Source: Polymorphobacter fuscus
GTDB lineage: Bacteria; Pseudomonadota; Alphaproteobacteria; Sphingomonadales; Sphingomonadaceae
DNA: 64,000 nucleotides
Reading direction: 5' to 3'
Assembly (NCBI RefSeq): GCF_011927825.1
Contig: NZ_JAATJI010000001.1
Coordinates: 62,001-126,000, forward strand
Part shown: positions 36,725 through 48,269 of the stretch, in pieces
Position numbering within the stretch: the stretch's first letter is position 1
Layout of the letters: each line of letters begins with the position of its first letter
Program-made: the position numbers and the translations under genes
Notes under the pieces: model-generated
The model's database searches: none
What the model saw: the letters and a program-made list of their open reading frames with translations, nothing else
Told to the model about the DNA's origin: nothing

Positions 36725-37435
36725 ATGACGACGGACGCGACCGCCGGTTTCGATGTTGCCAGTTTCGATGCGGTGGTGATGGGCCGGCGCAGCATTCGCG
36801 GGTTTCGGCCTGAGCCGGTGCCCAAGGCGCTGATCCGCGAGATCCTTGCGCTGGCACTGCGGGCGCCTTCGTCGCTCAACACCCAGCCGTGGAACTTCAC
36901 CGTCGTCACCGGGGCGCCGCTCGATCGTATCCGGGCCGGCAATACCGAGCGCAACCTGGCCGGCGTGCCGTCGTCGCGCGAGTTTCGGGCGCAGGAAGAC
37001 TATGCCGGAGTTCACCGCGAGCGACAGGTCGGCATTGCCAAGCAACTGTTCGGCGCCATGGGGATCGAACGCCACGACCAGGCCGCGCGGCGCGATTGGG
37101 TGTTGCGCGGGTTCCGCCAGTTCGACGCGCCGGTATCGATTGTCGTCACCTATGACCGGGCGGTGCACGGCGGCGACATCGGGCCGTTCGACTGCGGTGC
37201 CGTTACCAACGCGCTTGTCAACGCTGCCTGGTCGCGCGGGCTGGGCTGTGTCATCAACAGCCAGGGCATCATGCAATCGCCGGTGGTGCGCGAGCATGCC
37301 GGCATTGCCGACGACCAGGTCATCATGATCTGCGTCGCGATGGGCTGGCCCGACGATGACTTTCCGGCCAATGCCGTGGTTTCGCAACGCAAGTCCGTCG
37401 ACGAGGCGGCGGTGTTCGTCGGCTTCGACGACTGA
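36725..37435 (+). CDS. Nitroreductase-family flavoprotein
   Basis: 236 residues from the ATG at 36725, with AGGGA nine bases upstream; an ATG at 36695 would add ten atypical residues. FMN-binding features are the MGRRSIRGFRPEPV start, APSSLNTQPWNF, the central DCGAVTNALVNAAWSRGLG and the C-terminal CVAMGWPDDDFPAN with VVSQRKSVDE. The family reduces nitroaromatics, quinones or flavins with NAD(P)H. Substrate not predictable. It stands alone between the propeller gene and the convergent DUF1810 gene. Confidence 0.93.
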   Translation: MTTDATAGFDVASFDAVVMGRRSIRGFRPEPVPKALIREILALALRAPSSLNTQPWNFTVVTGAPLDRIRAGNTERNLAGVPSSREFRAQEDYAGVHRERQVGIAKQLFGAMGIERHDQAARRDWVLRGFRQFDAPVSIVVTYDRAVHGGDIGPFDCGAVTNALVNAAWSRGLGCVINSQGIMQSPVVREHAGIADDQVIMICVAMGWPDDDFPANAVVSQRKSVDEAAVFVGFDD

Positions 37436-37532
37436 CCCGGCCTGCTTGCTGCGGTTTAATGCGGCATCCCGGCCCGCCATTCTGGCAGCGCCGATGTGGT
37501 TGGGACTTTGGGCGAGTCAGTGGCGGACCAGA

Positions 37533-37940
37533 TCAATCGGCCTGGCTTCGGGGATCGCGCACACCGCCGAAATAATCGTCAAGCAATTGCGCGAACAGCG
37601 GCGGTGCGCCAGGCACCCGGGCAAACAGGGTCAGGCACGACTGGAATTTGGCGGCATCGACCGTGCCGAGGACGCTTACGGCGCCGCGATCGGCATGGCC
37701 CCGCATGGCCTCGGCACAGCAAAGCAGTCGTGGTCCGAGCAGCGGATGGGCGAGGTAGGCCGCTGCTTCATCGAGCGAATCGATGCCGTAGAAATTCGAT
37801 CTCTGGCTGACGCCCAGGCCCTTGCGCTGCGGAAAGATGAACCACATCCAGTGGCCCTGCTTGTGCCCGGCGACCAGTTCGGCAAGCGCCGTTTCGTAGA
37901 CGCCATCGGCCTGGGCTTCGACGAAGCGGTCGAGCGACAT
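37533..37940 (-). CDS. DUF1810 (YjbI-like) protein
   Basis: 135 residues. Family features are the N-terminal LDRFVEAQADGVYETALAEL, the strongly conserved GHWMWFIFPQRKGLG, and YLAHPLLGPRL. It is a small soluble helical protein. Its role is unknown, though some relatives are linked to calpastatin-like annotation. It follows rppH with a 4-bp gap on the same strand, so it is likely co-transcribed with rppH and the esterase gene. Confidence 0.92.
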   Translation of the reverse strand: MSLDRFVEAQADGVYETALAELVAGHKQGHWMWFIFPQRKGLGVSQRSNFYGIDSLDEAAAYLAHPLLGPRLLCCAEAMRGHADRGAVSVLGTVDAAKFQSCLTLFARVPGAPPLFAQLLDDYFGGVRDPRSQAD

Positions 37941-37944
37941 CCGC

Positions 37945-38430
37945 CTATCGCGCCAAGATGCCGATCACATCGGCATAGAGCTGACGTTTGAACGGCACCG
38001 CCATGTCGACCAGCGTGTCGACGGTCGCCCAGCGCCAGGCCTTGAATTCGGGATGCTCGGTCTCGATGGCGACGTCGCGGTCGGAACCCAGGAAGCGCAT
38101 GGCAAACCACTTCTGGCGCTGACCACAATATCGGCCCTTCCACACCGTGCCGATCATGTCCTCGGGCAGATCGTAATAATGCCACTCGGGCGTTTCACCG
38201 ATGATCTCGACGAAGTGCGACGGGATGCCGGTTTCTTCCTCCAGTTCGCGCAGCGCCGCGGTCTGCGCGTCTTCGCCGTCGTCGATGCCGCCCTGGGGCA
38301 TTTGCCAGGCCTCGAGCTTGGAATCGAGGCGCTGGCCGACGAAGACCTTGCCCTCGTCGTTGAACAGCAGGACGCCGACCCCCGGGCGATAGGGCAGGCC
38401 GGAGGGGTGCGCGCGCGGTGTCGTGGTCAT
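37945..38430 (-). CDS. rppH: RNA pyrophosphohydrolase
   Basis: 161 residues from the ATG at 38430; the longer open frame upstream is antisense-like sequence within the esterase gene. The Nudix box is [22 protein letters not shown], given here only by its ends GGIDDGED and RELEEETG. RppH-specific features include the start [11 protein letters not shown] and the WHYYDLPE and [11 protein letters not shown] segments. It removes pyrophosphate from 5'-triphosphorylated mRNA, triggering decay. The start overlaps the esterase stop by 4 bp. Confidence 0.95.
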   Translation of the reverse strand: MTTTPRAHPSGLPYRPGVGVLLFNDEGKVFVGQRLDSKLEAWQMPQGGIDDGEDAQTAALRELEEETGIPSHFVEIIGETPEWHYYDLPEDMIGTVWKGRYCGQRQKWFAMRFLGSDRDVAIETEHPEFKAWRWATVDTLVDMAVPFKRQLYADVIGILAR

Positions 38431-39371
38431 GCAGCCTCGTCGATGAGAAGTTTGAGCGCACGCAGGTTCTTGTGAAGGTCGTCCTGCGCGCTGGGGATGC
38501 CGCCGCGCAGGGTGACGCTGCCGTGGATCTGCCCTTCGGCCTCGCGGAATATGGTGCGGACACCAGCGGCGGTCAGCTTGGCCGCATAGGCGCGCCCCTG
38601 GTCGCGCAGCGGGTCGAGGCTGCAGGTATAGACCAGCGTCGGCGGCTGGCCGGCAAGGCTTTCGGTCAGCAGCGGGGATGCCCAGCGGTGGGTGAGATCC
38701 TGGTCGCCCATGTAATGGCGCGTGAACCATTCCATGGTGCCGGCGGTCAGCAGATAGCCATCGGCAAAATCGATCATCGATCCGGTGGTCGCCGTCATGT
38801 CCGTCGCGGGATAGATCAGCCATTGCGCCAGGATGGGCACCGGCAATTTGCCGTGCTGTTCCTGTGAGATCACTGCCGCCAGATTGCCGCCGGCGCTGTC
38901 GCCGGCGGGCACCAGTCCGGAGACCGGGTGGCCGATCTCGGCGGGGCTGCCGGCCACCCAGGCGGTGGCGGCAAGGCAATCCTCGGTAGCCGCAGGGAAG
39001 GGGTGTTCGGGGGCAAGGCGATAATCGACCGACACGACCGTCATGTTGAGCGTGCGGCAGACTTCGGCGCAGAGCGAATCATAGACGTTGACGTCGCCGA
39101 TCACCCAGCCGCCGCCATGATAGAAGACCAGCACCGGCGCCGGATCGGTGGCGAGGCTGTTGCGGTAAAGGCGGGCGGGAATGGTGCCGGCCGGCCCCGG
39201 GATGGCAAGGTCCTTCGTTTCGGCGATGTCCGGCCGCGGCGCTTCGACCAATTGCATCATCATCGTCATCGCGGCGCGCGCGGTCGGCGCATCGCCGTCC
39301 TCCATCTTCGGGCCCGGCTGGGCCGCGAGCATGGCAAGCAGGTTCTGCACATCGGCACGAACATAAGGCAT
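38427..39371 (-). CDS. Alpha/beta hydrolase of the hormone-sensitive-lipase family
   Basis: 314 residues from the ATG at 39371, with a GGGGAG ribosome site upstream. The HSL oxyanion motif HGGGWVIG and the nucleophile elbow GDSAGG (Ser) are both present. The acid Asp is probably in [11 protein letters not shown] and the His in GQIHGSV. The N-terminal cap region is present and there is no signal peptide, so it is probably a cytoplasmic esterase for short acyl esters. It begins the esterase-rppH-DUF1810 run and points away from the Mla operon end. Confidence 0.93.
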   Translation of the reverse strand: MPYVRADVQNLLAMLAAQPGPKMEDGDAPTARAAMTMMMQLVEAPRPDIAETKDLAIPGPAGTIPARLYRNSLATDPAPVLVFYHGGGWVIGDVNVYDSLCAEVCRTLNMTVVSVDYRLAPEHPFPAATEDCLAATAWVAGSPAEIGHPVSGLVPAGDSAGGNLAAVISQEQHGKLPVPILAQWLIYPATDMTATTGSMIDFADGYLLTAGTMEWFTRHYMGDQDLTHRWASPLLTESLAGQPPTLVYTCSLDPLRDQGRAYAAKLTAAGVRTIFREAEGQIHGSVTLRGGIPSAQDDLHKNLRALKLLIDEAA

Positions 39372-39431
39372 GGTGACGTCTCCCCGTGGTGTTTTGATCA
39401 CTCTAGGCGGCGGTGCGCCGGTCGCAAAGGG

Positions 39432-40040
39432 TCAGCCGGCGACCCAGCCGGCAACATCGACGGCGACGCGGTTGGCGGCGCGGTTGAGGGCGGCGGCGAC
39501 CGCGAGCGGAGTCTGGACGGCCACCGGCTCGACCGCATCGAAGCGGCGAAGCATGACATTGGTGGCGGTGCGATTGCCCGACAGCTGGGCATCGTAGCGG
39601 ACGCGCACCACCGGGTTGGCAGGGTCGGTGACGTCGAGGCCGAAGCTGCGCAGCGTGCCGGTCAACGATCGCACCGGCGGCGTGCGGACCTGGCGGGCAT
39701 CGACGACGGCAATGCCCTTGGCCGTCATCGTGTCGGCGAGCAGGCGCTGGAACTGGCGGTTGGGCTGTTCGGCCCAGGTGGCGCCGACGAGATAGGTGAC
39801 CTCGGTCGCAGTGGTATCGACCGGCAGCCGCAGCGTCTGCAGGGTCGCCGGCACGGCCGGAATCTCGACGCCGACGGTGGCGCTGGCCGGGGTCGCGCCG
39901 GAATAGGGCGCCGGCGGGGTGGTCGCCGACAGCACCAGCAGCGATTGCGCCGGCGGACTGTTGCCGCCGATCTGGACGAGCGGACCGCAGGCGGCGAGCA
40001 GGGCGCCACAGGACAGCGCAAGGACGATCGCGGACTTCAT
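39432..40040 (-). CDS. ABC-transport auxiliary lipoprotein of the MCE operon
   Basis: 202 residues. A lipobox (LSCGALLAACG) marks it as a lipoprotein, and the +2 residue is Gly, compatible with outer-membrane sorting. The body has the PqiC/ABC-type transport auxiliary pattern: SLLVLSATTPP, AVPATLQTLRLPVD, VTYLVGATWAEQPNRQFQRLL and the repeated VVRVRYDAQL. It overlaps the MlaD-like gene by 4 bp and is the last gene of the operon. It probably anchors the MCE complex at the outer membrane. Confidence 0.9.
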   Translation of the reverse strand: MKSAIVLALSCGALLAACGPLVQIGGNSPPAQSLLVLSATTPPAPYSGATPASATVGVEIPAVPATLQTLRLPVDTTATEVTYLVGATWAEQPNRQFQRLLADTMTAKGIAVVDARQVRTPPVRSLTGTLRSFGLDVTDPANPVVRVRYDAQLSGNRTATNVMLRRFDAVEPVAVQTPLAVAAALNRAANRVAVDVAGWVAG

Positions 40041-41002
40041 TTCGTGTCCTCAGCTTGCTTGGGCGGCGAATAATCGGGCAGATTGCGGCCGCCGATGAGT
40101 GCGCCGGCCGGGTCTTCGTCAAGCTTGGCCGCCACGGCGCCCAGGCTGGTGGTGACATCGCGCAGGTCGCGGATCAGGCGATTGGCTTCGGGCAGGGTTT
40201 CGGTGGTCAGGGTTTCGACCCCCGGCTGTGCCGCTGCCGTCAGCGCATCGACCCGGGCGAGGCTGGCATTGGCCGATTGCACGGTGCGGCGCAGGTCCGC
40301 AATCAAAGGCCTGCCGTCCTTGTCGATCATGTCCTGGGCGCTGCCCGCCAGACCTTCGAACCGGGCCAGCGTTGCCGTCGCGGCGCGCAGCGTGGCACGC
40401 GCTTCCACGATCGTATCGGCAATCTCCGGCGCACGGTCTGCTAGTGCGCCGGACACGCGATCGGCGTTCTTCAGGATATTGCCGAGCGAGTTGCGATTGG
40501 CGGGGTTGAGCAGCTCGCCAAGCCGTTCCGTCAGCTTGGAGACATTGTTGAGCAGTTCGGGCGCGCTGGCGAGCAGGGCGCCGAAGCCGCCCACCCGGGG
40601 CGGGATGACGGGGACGCCATAGGGACCGGGTGCGGTAATCCGCTCCGCCCCCTGCATGGCGCCGGACAGCGCGATCTGGCTGACGCCGGTAAAGCCGACG
40701 CCTTCCACAGCGGCGGTGGTGCCCTTCAGCACCGGGACATCCTCGGCGATGCTGATGCGGACGCGAACATATTGCGGCGTGTCCGGCAGCAGCTTGATTT
40801 CGTCGATCTTGCCGACCGGAACACCGTTGAAGGCGACCGGCGAGCCGATGGCGAGGCCGCTGATCGACTGTTTGAAGAATATGTCGAAACGCTGGTCATC
40901 GGCGCCGGCAAAGCGCGCCAGCCACAGCACGGCGATGAACATGGCGACGACGAGGGCCACGACGACGGCGCCGACGATGGCATAGTTGCTGCGCGTTTCC
41001 AT
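40037..41002 (-). CDS. MCE-family substrate-binding protein (MlaD-like, long form)
   Basis: 321 residues. One N-terminal membrane helix (about 7-28) and an MCE domain: FDIFFKQSISGLAIGSPVAFNG, VGKIDEIKLLP, and GFTGVSQIALSG. The C-terminal half is a long helical region rich in Leu, Ala and Asp that should form a coiled-coil barrel or needle, as in LetB/PqiB-like single-MCE proteins. It is longer than the 170-residue MlaD at 30.2 kb. It overlaps the lipoprotein gene by 4 bp and abuts the ATPase gene. Confidence 0.93.
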   Translation of the reverse strand: METRSNYAIVGAVVVALVVAMFIAVLWLARFAGADDQRFDIFFKQSISGLAIGSPVAFNGVPVGKIDEIKLLPDTPQYVRVRISIAEDVPVLKGTTAAVEGVGFTGVSQIALSGAMQGAERITAPGPYGVPVIPPRVGGFGALLASAPELLNNVSKLTERLGELLNPANRNSLGNILKNADRVSGALADRAPEIADTIVEARATLRAATATLARFEGLAGSAQDMIDKDGRPLIADLRRTVQSANASLARVDALTAAAQPGVETLTTETLPEANRLIRDLRDVTTSLGAVAAKLDEDPAGALIGGRNLPDYSPPKQAEDTK

Positions 41003-41800
41003 TCAGGCCGCCTGTTTGCCGGAGAGCGCGGCACGGCCGCGGGGCCCGGTGAAATAGCTTTTCACCCAGGGGTGATCGAAGGTCAGAAGTTCGGGTATCG
41101 TCCCCACGGCGAGAACCTTCCGGTCGGCGATCACCGCCACGCGGTCGCAGATCGCGTGCAGCGTATCAAGGTCATGGGTGATGAGAAAGACCGTCAGGGC
41201 GAGCGCGTCGCGCAGCTCGCGGATCAGGTCGTCGAACGCGGCAGCGCTGATCGGGTCGAGCCCGGCGGTCGGTTCATCGAGAAACAGCAGCTGCGGGTCG
41301 ATGGCAAGCGCACGGGCCAGGCCGGCCCGCTTGCGCATGCCGCCCGACAGCTCGTTGGGGAATTTCGGGCCGGCTTCCGGGGGCAGTCCGACCATGGCGA
41401 CCTTGTAGCCGGCGAGTTCGTCCATGATCGCTTCGGGCAGGCCGAGAAATTCGCGCATCGGAACCTCGACATTTTCGGCGACCGTCAGCGAGGAGAAGAG
41501 CGCCCCGTCCTGGAACAGCACGCCCCAACGTCGGCGCAGGTCCCGTGCAGCGGCAGCGTCGAGTTCGGCGACATCCTCGCCGAAGATTTCGATGGTGCCG
41601 GCCGCCGGCCGCTGCAGACCGATGATCGCGCGCATCAAGACCGACTTTCCGGTTCCCGAACCACCGACGATGCCGATGATTTCCCCGGCGCGAACATCGA
41701 GATCGAGCCCGTCATGGATGACCTGGTCGCCAAAGGCATTGCGCAGCCCGCGCACGCGGATCGCCACATCAGCGTCATCGGGAAGGATAGGGGACAGCAT
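41003..41800 (-). CDS. mlaF: MlaF-like ABC transporter ATPase
   Basis: 265 residues from the ATG at 41800. Walker A is GGSGTGKS, the Q-loop is in LFQDGAL, the signature is LSGGMRKRAGLARA and Walker B is LLFLDEPTAGLDP; the H-loop is LITHDLDT. The MlaF-type C-terminal extension (KSYFTGPRGRAA) is present. It powers lipid movement by the MlaE permease. Its ATG overlaps the permease stop codon (TGATG), so translation is coupled. Confidence 0.95.
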   Translation of the reverse strand: MLSPILPDDADVAIRVRGLRNAFGDQVIHDGLDLDVRAGEIIGIVGGSGTGKSVLMRAIIGLQRPAAGTIEIFGEDVAELDAAAARDLRRRWGVLFQDGALFSSLTVAENVEVPMREFLGLPEAIMDELAGYKVAMVGLPPEAGPKFPNELSGGMRKRAGLARALAIDPQLLFLDEPTAGLDPISAAAFDDLIRELRDALALTVFLITHDLDTLHAICDRVAVIADRKVLAVGTIPELLTFDHPWVKSYFTGPRGRAALSGKQAA

Positions 41801-42945
41801 CAGTTGAATCCGAGGGCGGAGAAGAACACCGCGAAGAACGCATCGATCACGATGACGGCAAAGATCGATTCGACCACGGCGCGGGTGGTGCGTTCGCCGA
41901 CTGATTCGGCGTTGCCCGAGACCTGCAGCCCCTGGAAACACCCCATCATGGCGATAATCACCCCGAACACGGGTGCCTTGATCAGCCCGATGACAAGGTC
42001 GGACAGCGGCGTGACTTCCTGGATGCGCCCGAAAAAGGCACTGGGGGGAATGTCGAGCGACACCCAGGCGAACAGGCCACCGCCGAGGATGGCCATGACG
42101 ATGCCGTAAAAGCCGAGCAGCAGCATCATCAAGGCCATCGCGGCGACACGGGGGATCACCAGGACTTCGATGGGCGACAGGCCGATGGTTTCGAGCGCGT
42201 CGACTTCCTGATTGAGCTTCATCGAGCCGATCTGTGCGGCGAACGCCGAGGCCGACCGGCCGGCGACCATGATCGCTGTCAAAAGCACCCCGAGTTCGCG
42301 CGCGATCGAGCGGCCGACAAGGTTGACGACGAACACCTCGGCACCGAACTGGCGCAGCTGCACGGCACCCTGCTGGGCCACGACCATGCCGACAAGGAAC
42401 AGCAGCAGGCCGACAATGCCGAGCGCCGAGACGCCGATCGCTTCGCACTGGTGGATGAAGGCATTCCAGCGCAACGAGCGCTTGCCGGCCACGGTTCCCG
42501 CCAGCACGACCAGCGTCTGGCCGAGAAAGGCCAGGAAAAGGCCGATGTTGTTGGCGGCTGCCACCATGGCGGCGCCGATGCGGCTCAACCGATCGATGAC
42601 GACATTGCCACGCGGTTCGCGGCGCGACACCCGGGCGTCGTTGGCGGCGACGGTCGCGATCAGCCGTTCGGCCTCGGTGCTGGCATTTTCGACGTGCGTG
42701 GGGACGCCGGCGGCGCTCCAGTCCTTGACCATCCGATGGATGATCCAGGCACCTGCCGTATCGATGCGCTCGATGCCGCCGAGATCGAGCGCAAGTTCGG
42801 TGCCGGCCGGTTCAATGGCGCGCAGCGGTCCGACGACGCTGCCGATGCTCGCCATGGTCAGGTCGCCGGTCACGGCGATGCGGCGCGATTCCCCAGGCGA
42901 ACGGGGATCTCCGACAGCGCTATCCTCGATCATTGGCATCGTCAT
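41800..42945 (-). CDS. mlaE: MlaE-like permease with N-terminal STAS domain
   Basis: 381 residues. Residues 20-100 form a STAS domain (LALDLGGIERIDTAGAWI), which in enterobacteria is the separate protein MlaB; here it is fused to the permease. The rest is the MlaE permease: FIHQCEAIGVSALGIVGLLLF, RSIARELGVLLTAIMVAGR, GSMKLNQEVDALETIGLSP and a C-terminal helix pair. It is the first gene of the Mla operon, and all four components are transcribed leftward. Confidence 0.93.
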   Translation of the reverse strand: MTMPMIEDSAVGDPRSPGESRRIAVTGDLTMASIGSVVGPLRAIEPAGTELALDLGGIERIDTAGAWIIHRMVKDWSAAGVPTHVENASTEAERLIATVAANDARVSRREPRGNVVIDRLSRIGAAMVAAANNIGLFLAFLGQTLVVLAGTVAGKRSLRWNAFIHQCEAIGVSALGIVGLLLFLVGMVVAQQGAVQLRQFGAEVFVVNLVGRSIARELGVLLTAIMVAGRSASAFAAQIGSMKLNQEVDALETIGLSPIEVLVIPRVAAMALMMLLLGFYGIVMAILGGGLFAWVSLDIPPSAFFGRIQEVTPLSDLVIGLIKAPVFGVIIAMMGCFQGLQVSGNAESVGERTTRAVVESIFAVIVIDAFFAVFFSALGFN

Positions 42946-43014
42946 TAATGTCAGTCGTGCGGGAAGTGGCGCGCAAGGGCAACCCTTGCGGCCGAAAGAA
43001 GCGCGGTGGCGCCA

Positions 43015-43140
43015 CTATTTCGGGCGGCGACCAAAAAGCCCCATCTTCCGGCCCGCAACCACGATCGCGGCCGCGGCGCCGACCCACATCAGGATGCTGA
43101 TCAGCAGGACGATGACATGGCTGGCGGAATAATGGCCCAT
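43015..43140 (-). CDS. Possible 41-residue membrane protein
   Basis: 41 residues from the ATG at 43140. It has one clear hydrophobic helix (HVIVLLISILMWVGAAAAIV) and a basic tail, GRKMGLFGRRPK. A longer in-frame start at 43245 would overlap the HAD gene. No homologous family is recognised, so this is a plausible small gene on composition only. It lies upstream of mlaE on the same strand, with 69 bp between them, and could be part of the Mla transcript. Confidence 0.45.
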   Translation of the reverse strand: MGHYSASHVIVLLISILMWVGAAAAIVVAGRKMGLFGRRPK

Positions 43141-43231
43141 GGTGCGATCATGTGGTGTCGACGCAGCAGATTGCCAGCAAAAAGCGCAAACGGCTTTGCG
43201 GTAGCCCCGCGGGCCCGTATCGTGGCGCGAC

Positions 43232-43933
43232 ATGATTGTCAGCATCTACGATATGGACCGGACCTTGACGCGGCGGGGGACGTGGATCCCCTGGCTGCAG
43301 TTCTGGTTGCGCACCCAGGCCCCGTGGCGTGTCGTGATGGTGCCGCTGATGGTGGTCCCCGGCGTCGCCTATGCGACGCGGCTGATCGATCGCGGCAAGC
43401 TGAAAGCCTGGGGGCATCGGCTTTTGATGGGGCCGACGGTGTCGCGGCGGCGGGTCGAGGCAGCGGCAAAGGTCTTCGCCCGCGAGATGGTCGCCAACGA
43501 GGTTTTCCCCGCTGCCAGGACGGCGCTGGCGCAGGCCCGCGATGCCGGACATCGGCTGGTGCTGGCAACCGCGTCGAACGCCTATTATGTGCGCGCCATC
43601 GGCGCCGAACTCGGCATCACGGATATCATTGCCAGTGAATCGCGCTGGCGTGGCGACGTGCTGCACCCGTGGCTGGACGATGACAATTGCTACGGCGCTG
43701 CCAAGGCCTTGCAGGTCGCGGGATGGCTGGGCCGCAACGGGCTGGCCGATGCCGAAGTCCGGTTCTTTTCCGACCATCTGTCCGACCTGCCGAGCTTCGA
43801 ACTCGCCGAGGAACGTGGCGGAGAGGCGGTGGCGGTCAATCCGTCGCCGGCGCTGCGGGCCGAGGCCACCCGTCGTGGCTGGCAGATCGTCGATTGGGGC
43901 GTGCCCGCCAAATCCCTGTTCGAACGCGCCTGA
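43232..43933 (+). CDS. HAD-IB family phosphatase, SerB-like
   Basis: 233 residues. HAD motif I is IYDMDRTLTR. Motif II is LVLATASN, with the C1b cap between. Motif IV is FFSDHLSDLP. The Arg in DMDRT is the type seen in HAD-IB phosphatases related to phosphoserine phosphatase and to the lysophosphatidic-acid or phosphoethanolamine phosphatases. Substrate uncertain. It is divergent from the Mla operon and its last codon is 114 bp from the convergent protease stop. Confidence 0.9.
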   Translation: MIVSIYDMDRTLTRRGTWIPWLQFWLRTQAPWRVVMVPLMVVPGVAYATRLIDRGKLKAWGHRLLMGPTVSRRRVEAAAKVFAREMVANEVFPAARTALAQARDAGHRLVLATASNAYYVRAIGAELGITDIIASESRWRGDVLHPWLDDDNCYGAAKALQVAGWLGRNGLADAEVRFFSDHLSDLPSFELAEERGGEAVAVNPSPALRAEATRRGWQIVDWGVPAKSLFERA

Positions 43934-43980
43934 GCGGCGCAGAGCGGCCCAACCGGCCTCGCCGCGCCACCGATACAGAA

Positions 43981-44010
43981 ATCCCGCCACCGCTGATGCG
44001 ATGGCGGGAT
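43981..44010. terminator. Perfect 9-bp inverted repeat between convergent genes
   Basis: ATCCCGCCA (43981-43989) and TGGCGGGAT (44002-44010) with a 12-base loop. On the minus strand the stem is followed by TTTCTGT, so it is a candidate terminator for the protease gene; on the plus strand the tail after the HAD gene is weaker. Position between two convergent stop codons supports a shared, bidirectional terminator. Confidence 0.6.
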
Positions 44011-44046
44011 GTTCCGTGTTTGCGATCCCGGGGCGAACCCCGTCGA

Positions 44047-45303
44047 TCAGGCCGCCTTGGCGAGCGCCTTGCGCTGACGGCGCATCGCGGCACCGCTGAG
44101 GCCGAAGCCGGCGATCATCATGGCCCAGCTGGAGGGTTCCGGAACCGCCATCGCCGAGGCGATGAAATCGGTGTGGATGAAAACCGGCACATAGCCGCTG
44201 AATTCACCCCAGCCCGAGTTGAGGCCGCCGCCGAAGTCCCCGAACGCCGTCCCGAAGGTCAGCCCGTAGGAGTTGATCGAGGCAAGCTTGCCGTCGATGA
44301 ACGCCGGGCCACCCGAGTCACCGCCGGCGATGCCGACTTCGCGGGCGCCAAGGCCGGTGTCGGCAAAGTTCGCATCACCAATGGCGCCGAGGCCGAGTGC
44401 ATTGGCGATCCGGCGCGCCTGATCCTGCGCGGCGAGGCCATTGTCGAAGTCGGAGATATAGCTGAACTCCACTTCGGCAGTACCGAAGAAGTTCTCGCCA
44501 TTGGCGTCACGATCGGTGAAAAAGCCCTGGAACAGTGCGTCGCCCCAGGCATAGTCATAGATGTTGTCGCCTTCGCGCAGGAAACCCGTCTGGCCAGCGT
44601 CAGGCGGCGTGTTGCCGGTAGCACCCCCAACGGTCGAACGCGTGCCGTAACCGGCAACGTTGAACTGCTGACCCTTGATTTCGCTGGTGTAGAGGTCATA
44701 GCGCTCGGCCGAGCTCGGTGCGGCCGTGGCGAGACGCAGGACGGCGATGTCGTTCTGGTCGATGACTTCGCCGGTGTAATTCGGGTTGACGAAATAGCGC
44801 GTGACATCGATCGAAACGCCGCCGGGCTTGAACGGCGTGCGGACATCGGCATCGCCATCGAAGAAATAGGCGGTCGTGCTGACCGGGTTGGCCGTGCCGG
44901 CACCGTCGCTGACGCAATGGCCGGCGGTCGCGATCGACATGCCGTCTCCGAGGACGCTGCCCGAGCAGATAAAGCGGGCGCCATCGGCATAGGTCATGAT
45001 CAGCGCGACGACGCCGCTCTTGTTCGCCGACGGCTTGTAAATGGGGTCGCCACCACCGACGCCGGGCGCGGGCGACGGCGCGGGCGGGACGTTCGACGTC
45101 GGCGTGCCACCGATGATCGTGTTGCGCGCCGTCCAGGTGAGGCCGTTGCTCGACCCCTGGGCGGTCCTGTCACCCTTGGTGCGTTCCAGCTGCGGCAGGT
45201 TGGCTGCCGTGTAGGTCAACGCCGCCGAAGCAGCAGTCGATGTACCGGCCGCAAGGATCGTAAGACTCAGCAGTGCGCTGCGCATCGTGGCAAACCCCTT
45301 CAT
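44047..45303 (-). CDS. Trypsin-like serine protease with PEPxxWA-CTERM anchor
   Basis: 418 residues from the ATG at 45303, preceded by GGGGGAAA. The signal peptide ends near ASA-AL. The chymotrypsin-fold triad is His129 (TAGHCV), Asp185 (DQNDIAVL) and Ser330 (GIAGGDSGGPAF). A cysteine pair surrounds the His. The C-terminus carries VPEPSSWAMM, hydrophobic helix and RRQRKALAKAA, so the enzyme is likely anchored by an exosortase. It may process surface proteins or take part in nutrient acquisition. It lies downstream of acnA, separated by 140 bp. Confidence 0.93.
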   Translation of the reverse strand: MKGFATMRSALLSLTILAAGTSTAASAALTYTAANLPQLERTKGDRTAQGSSNGLTWTARNTIIGGTPTSNVPPAPSPAPGVGGGDPIYKPSANKSGVVALIMTYADGARFICSGSVLGDGMSIATAGHCVSDGAGTANPVSTTAYFFDGDADVRTPFKPGGVSIDVTRYFVNPNYTGEVIDQNDIAVLRLATAAPSSAERYDLYTSEIKGQQFNVAGYGTRSTVGGATGNTPPDAGQTGFLREGDNIYDYAWGDALFQGFFTDRDANGENFFGTAEVEFSYISDFDNGLAAQDQARRIANALGLGAIGDANFADTGLGAREVGIAGGDSGGPAFIDGKLASINSYGLTFGTAFGDFGGGLNSGWGEFSGYVPVFIHTDFIASAMAVPEPSSWAMMIAGFGLSGAAMRRQRKALAKAA

Positions 45304-45383
45304 CGCTGTTTCCCCCAAGTTCAAAGATGAACCGGTTGTGACTAACGTGCGCAATGCCAATGTGCACTGCAACAAGAAAGAGG

Positions 45384-45404
45384 TTACCCTATCCTTAAGG
45401 GTAA
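45384..45404. promoter_or_regulatory. Symmetric TTACCCT / AGGGTAA site
   Basis: A perfect 7-bp inverted repeat with a 7-base spacer that itself includes part of CCTTAAGG. It lies between the acnA stop and the protease start, about 40 bp past acnA, on the shared transcription strand. It could be an acnA terminator (the minus strand continues CCTCTTTCTTG) or an operator for the protease gene. Confidence 0.4.
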
Positions 45405-45443
45405 GGATTTTCCCATAATTTCCCGGTTTTCCGCGGTCCGCTA

Positions 45444-48128
<2,685 letters not shown>

Positions 48129-48269
48129 GGGCGTTCCTATCTGCTTTCGGCCGGGGTCTAGTCCCTGTTGCACAGTGGTGCAATCATTGCCGTCGCCGAC
48201 AACGATGGTGTCATCATTCCCGTTGCGCGGCCGCGACCGGGTCGCTATAGCCGCGCCTCTGCATGCCGT

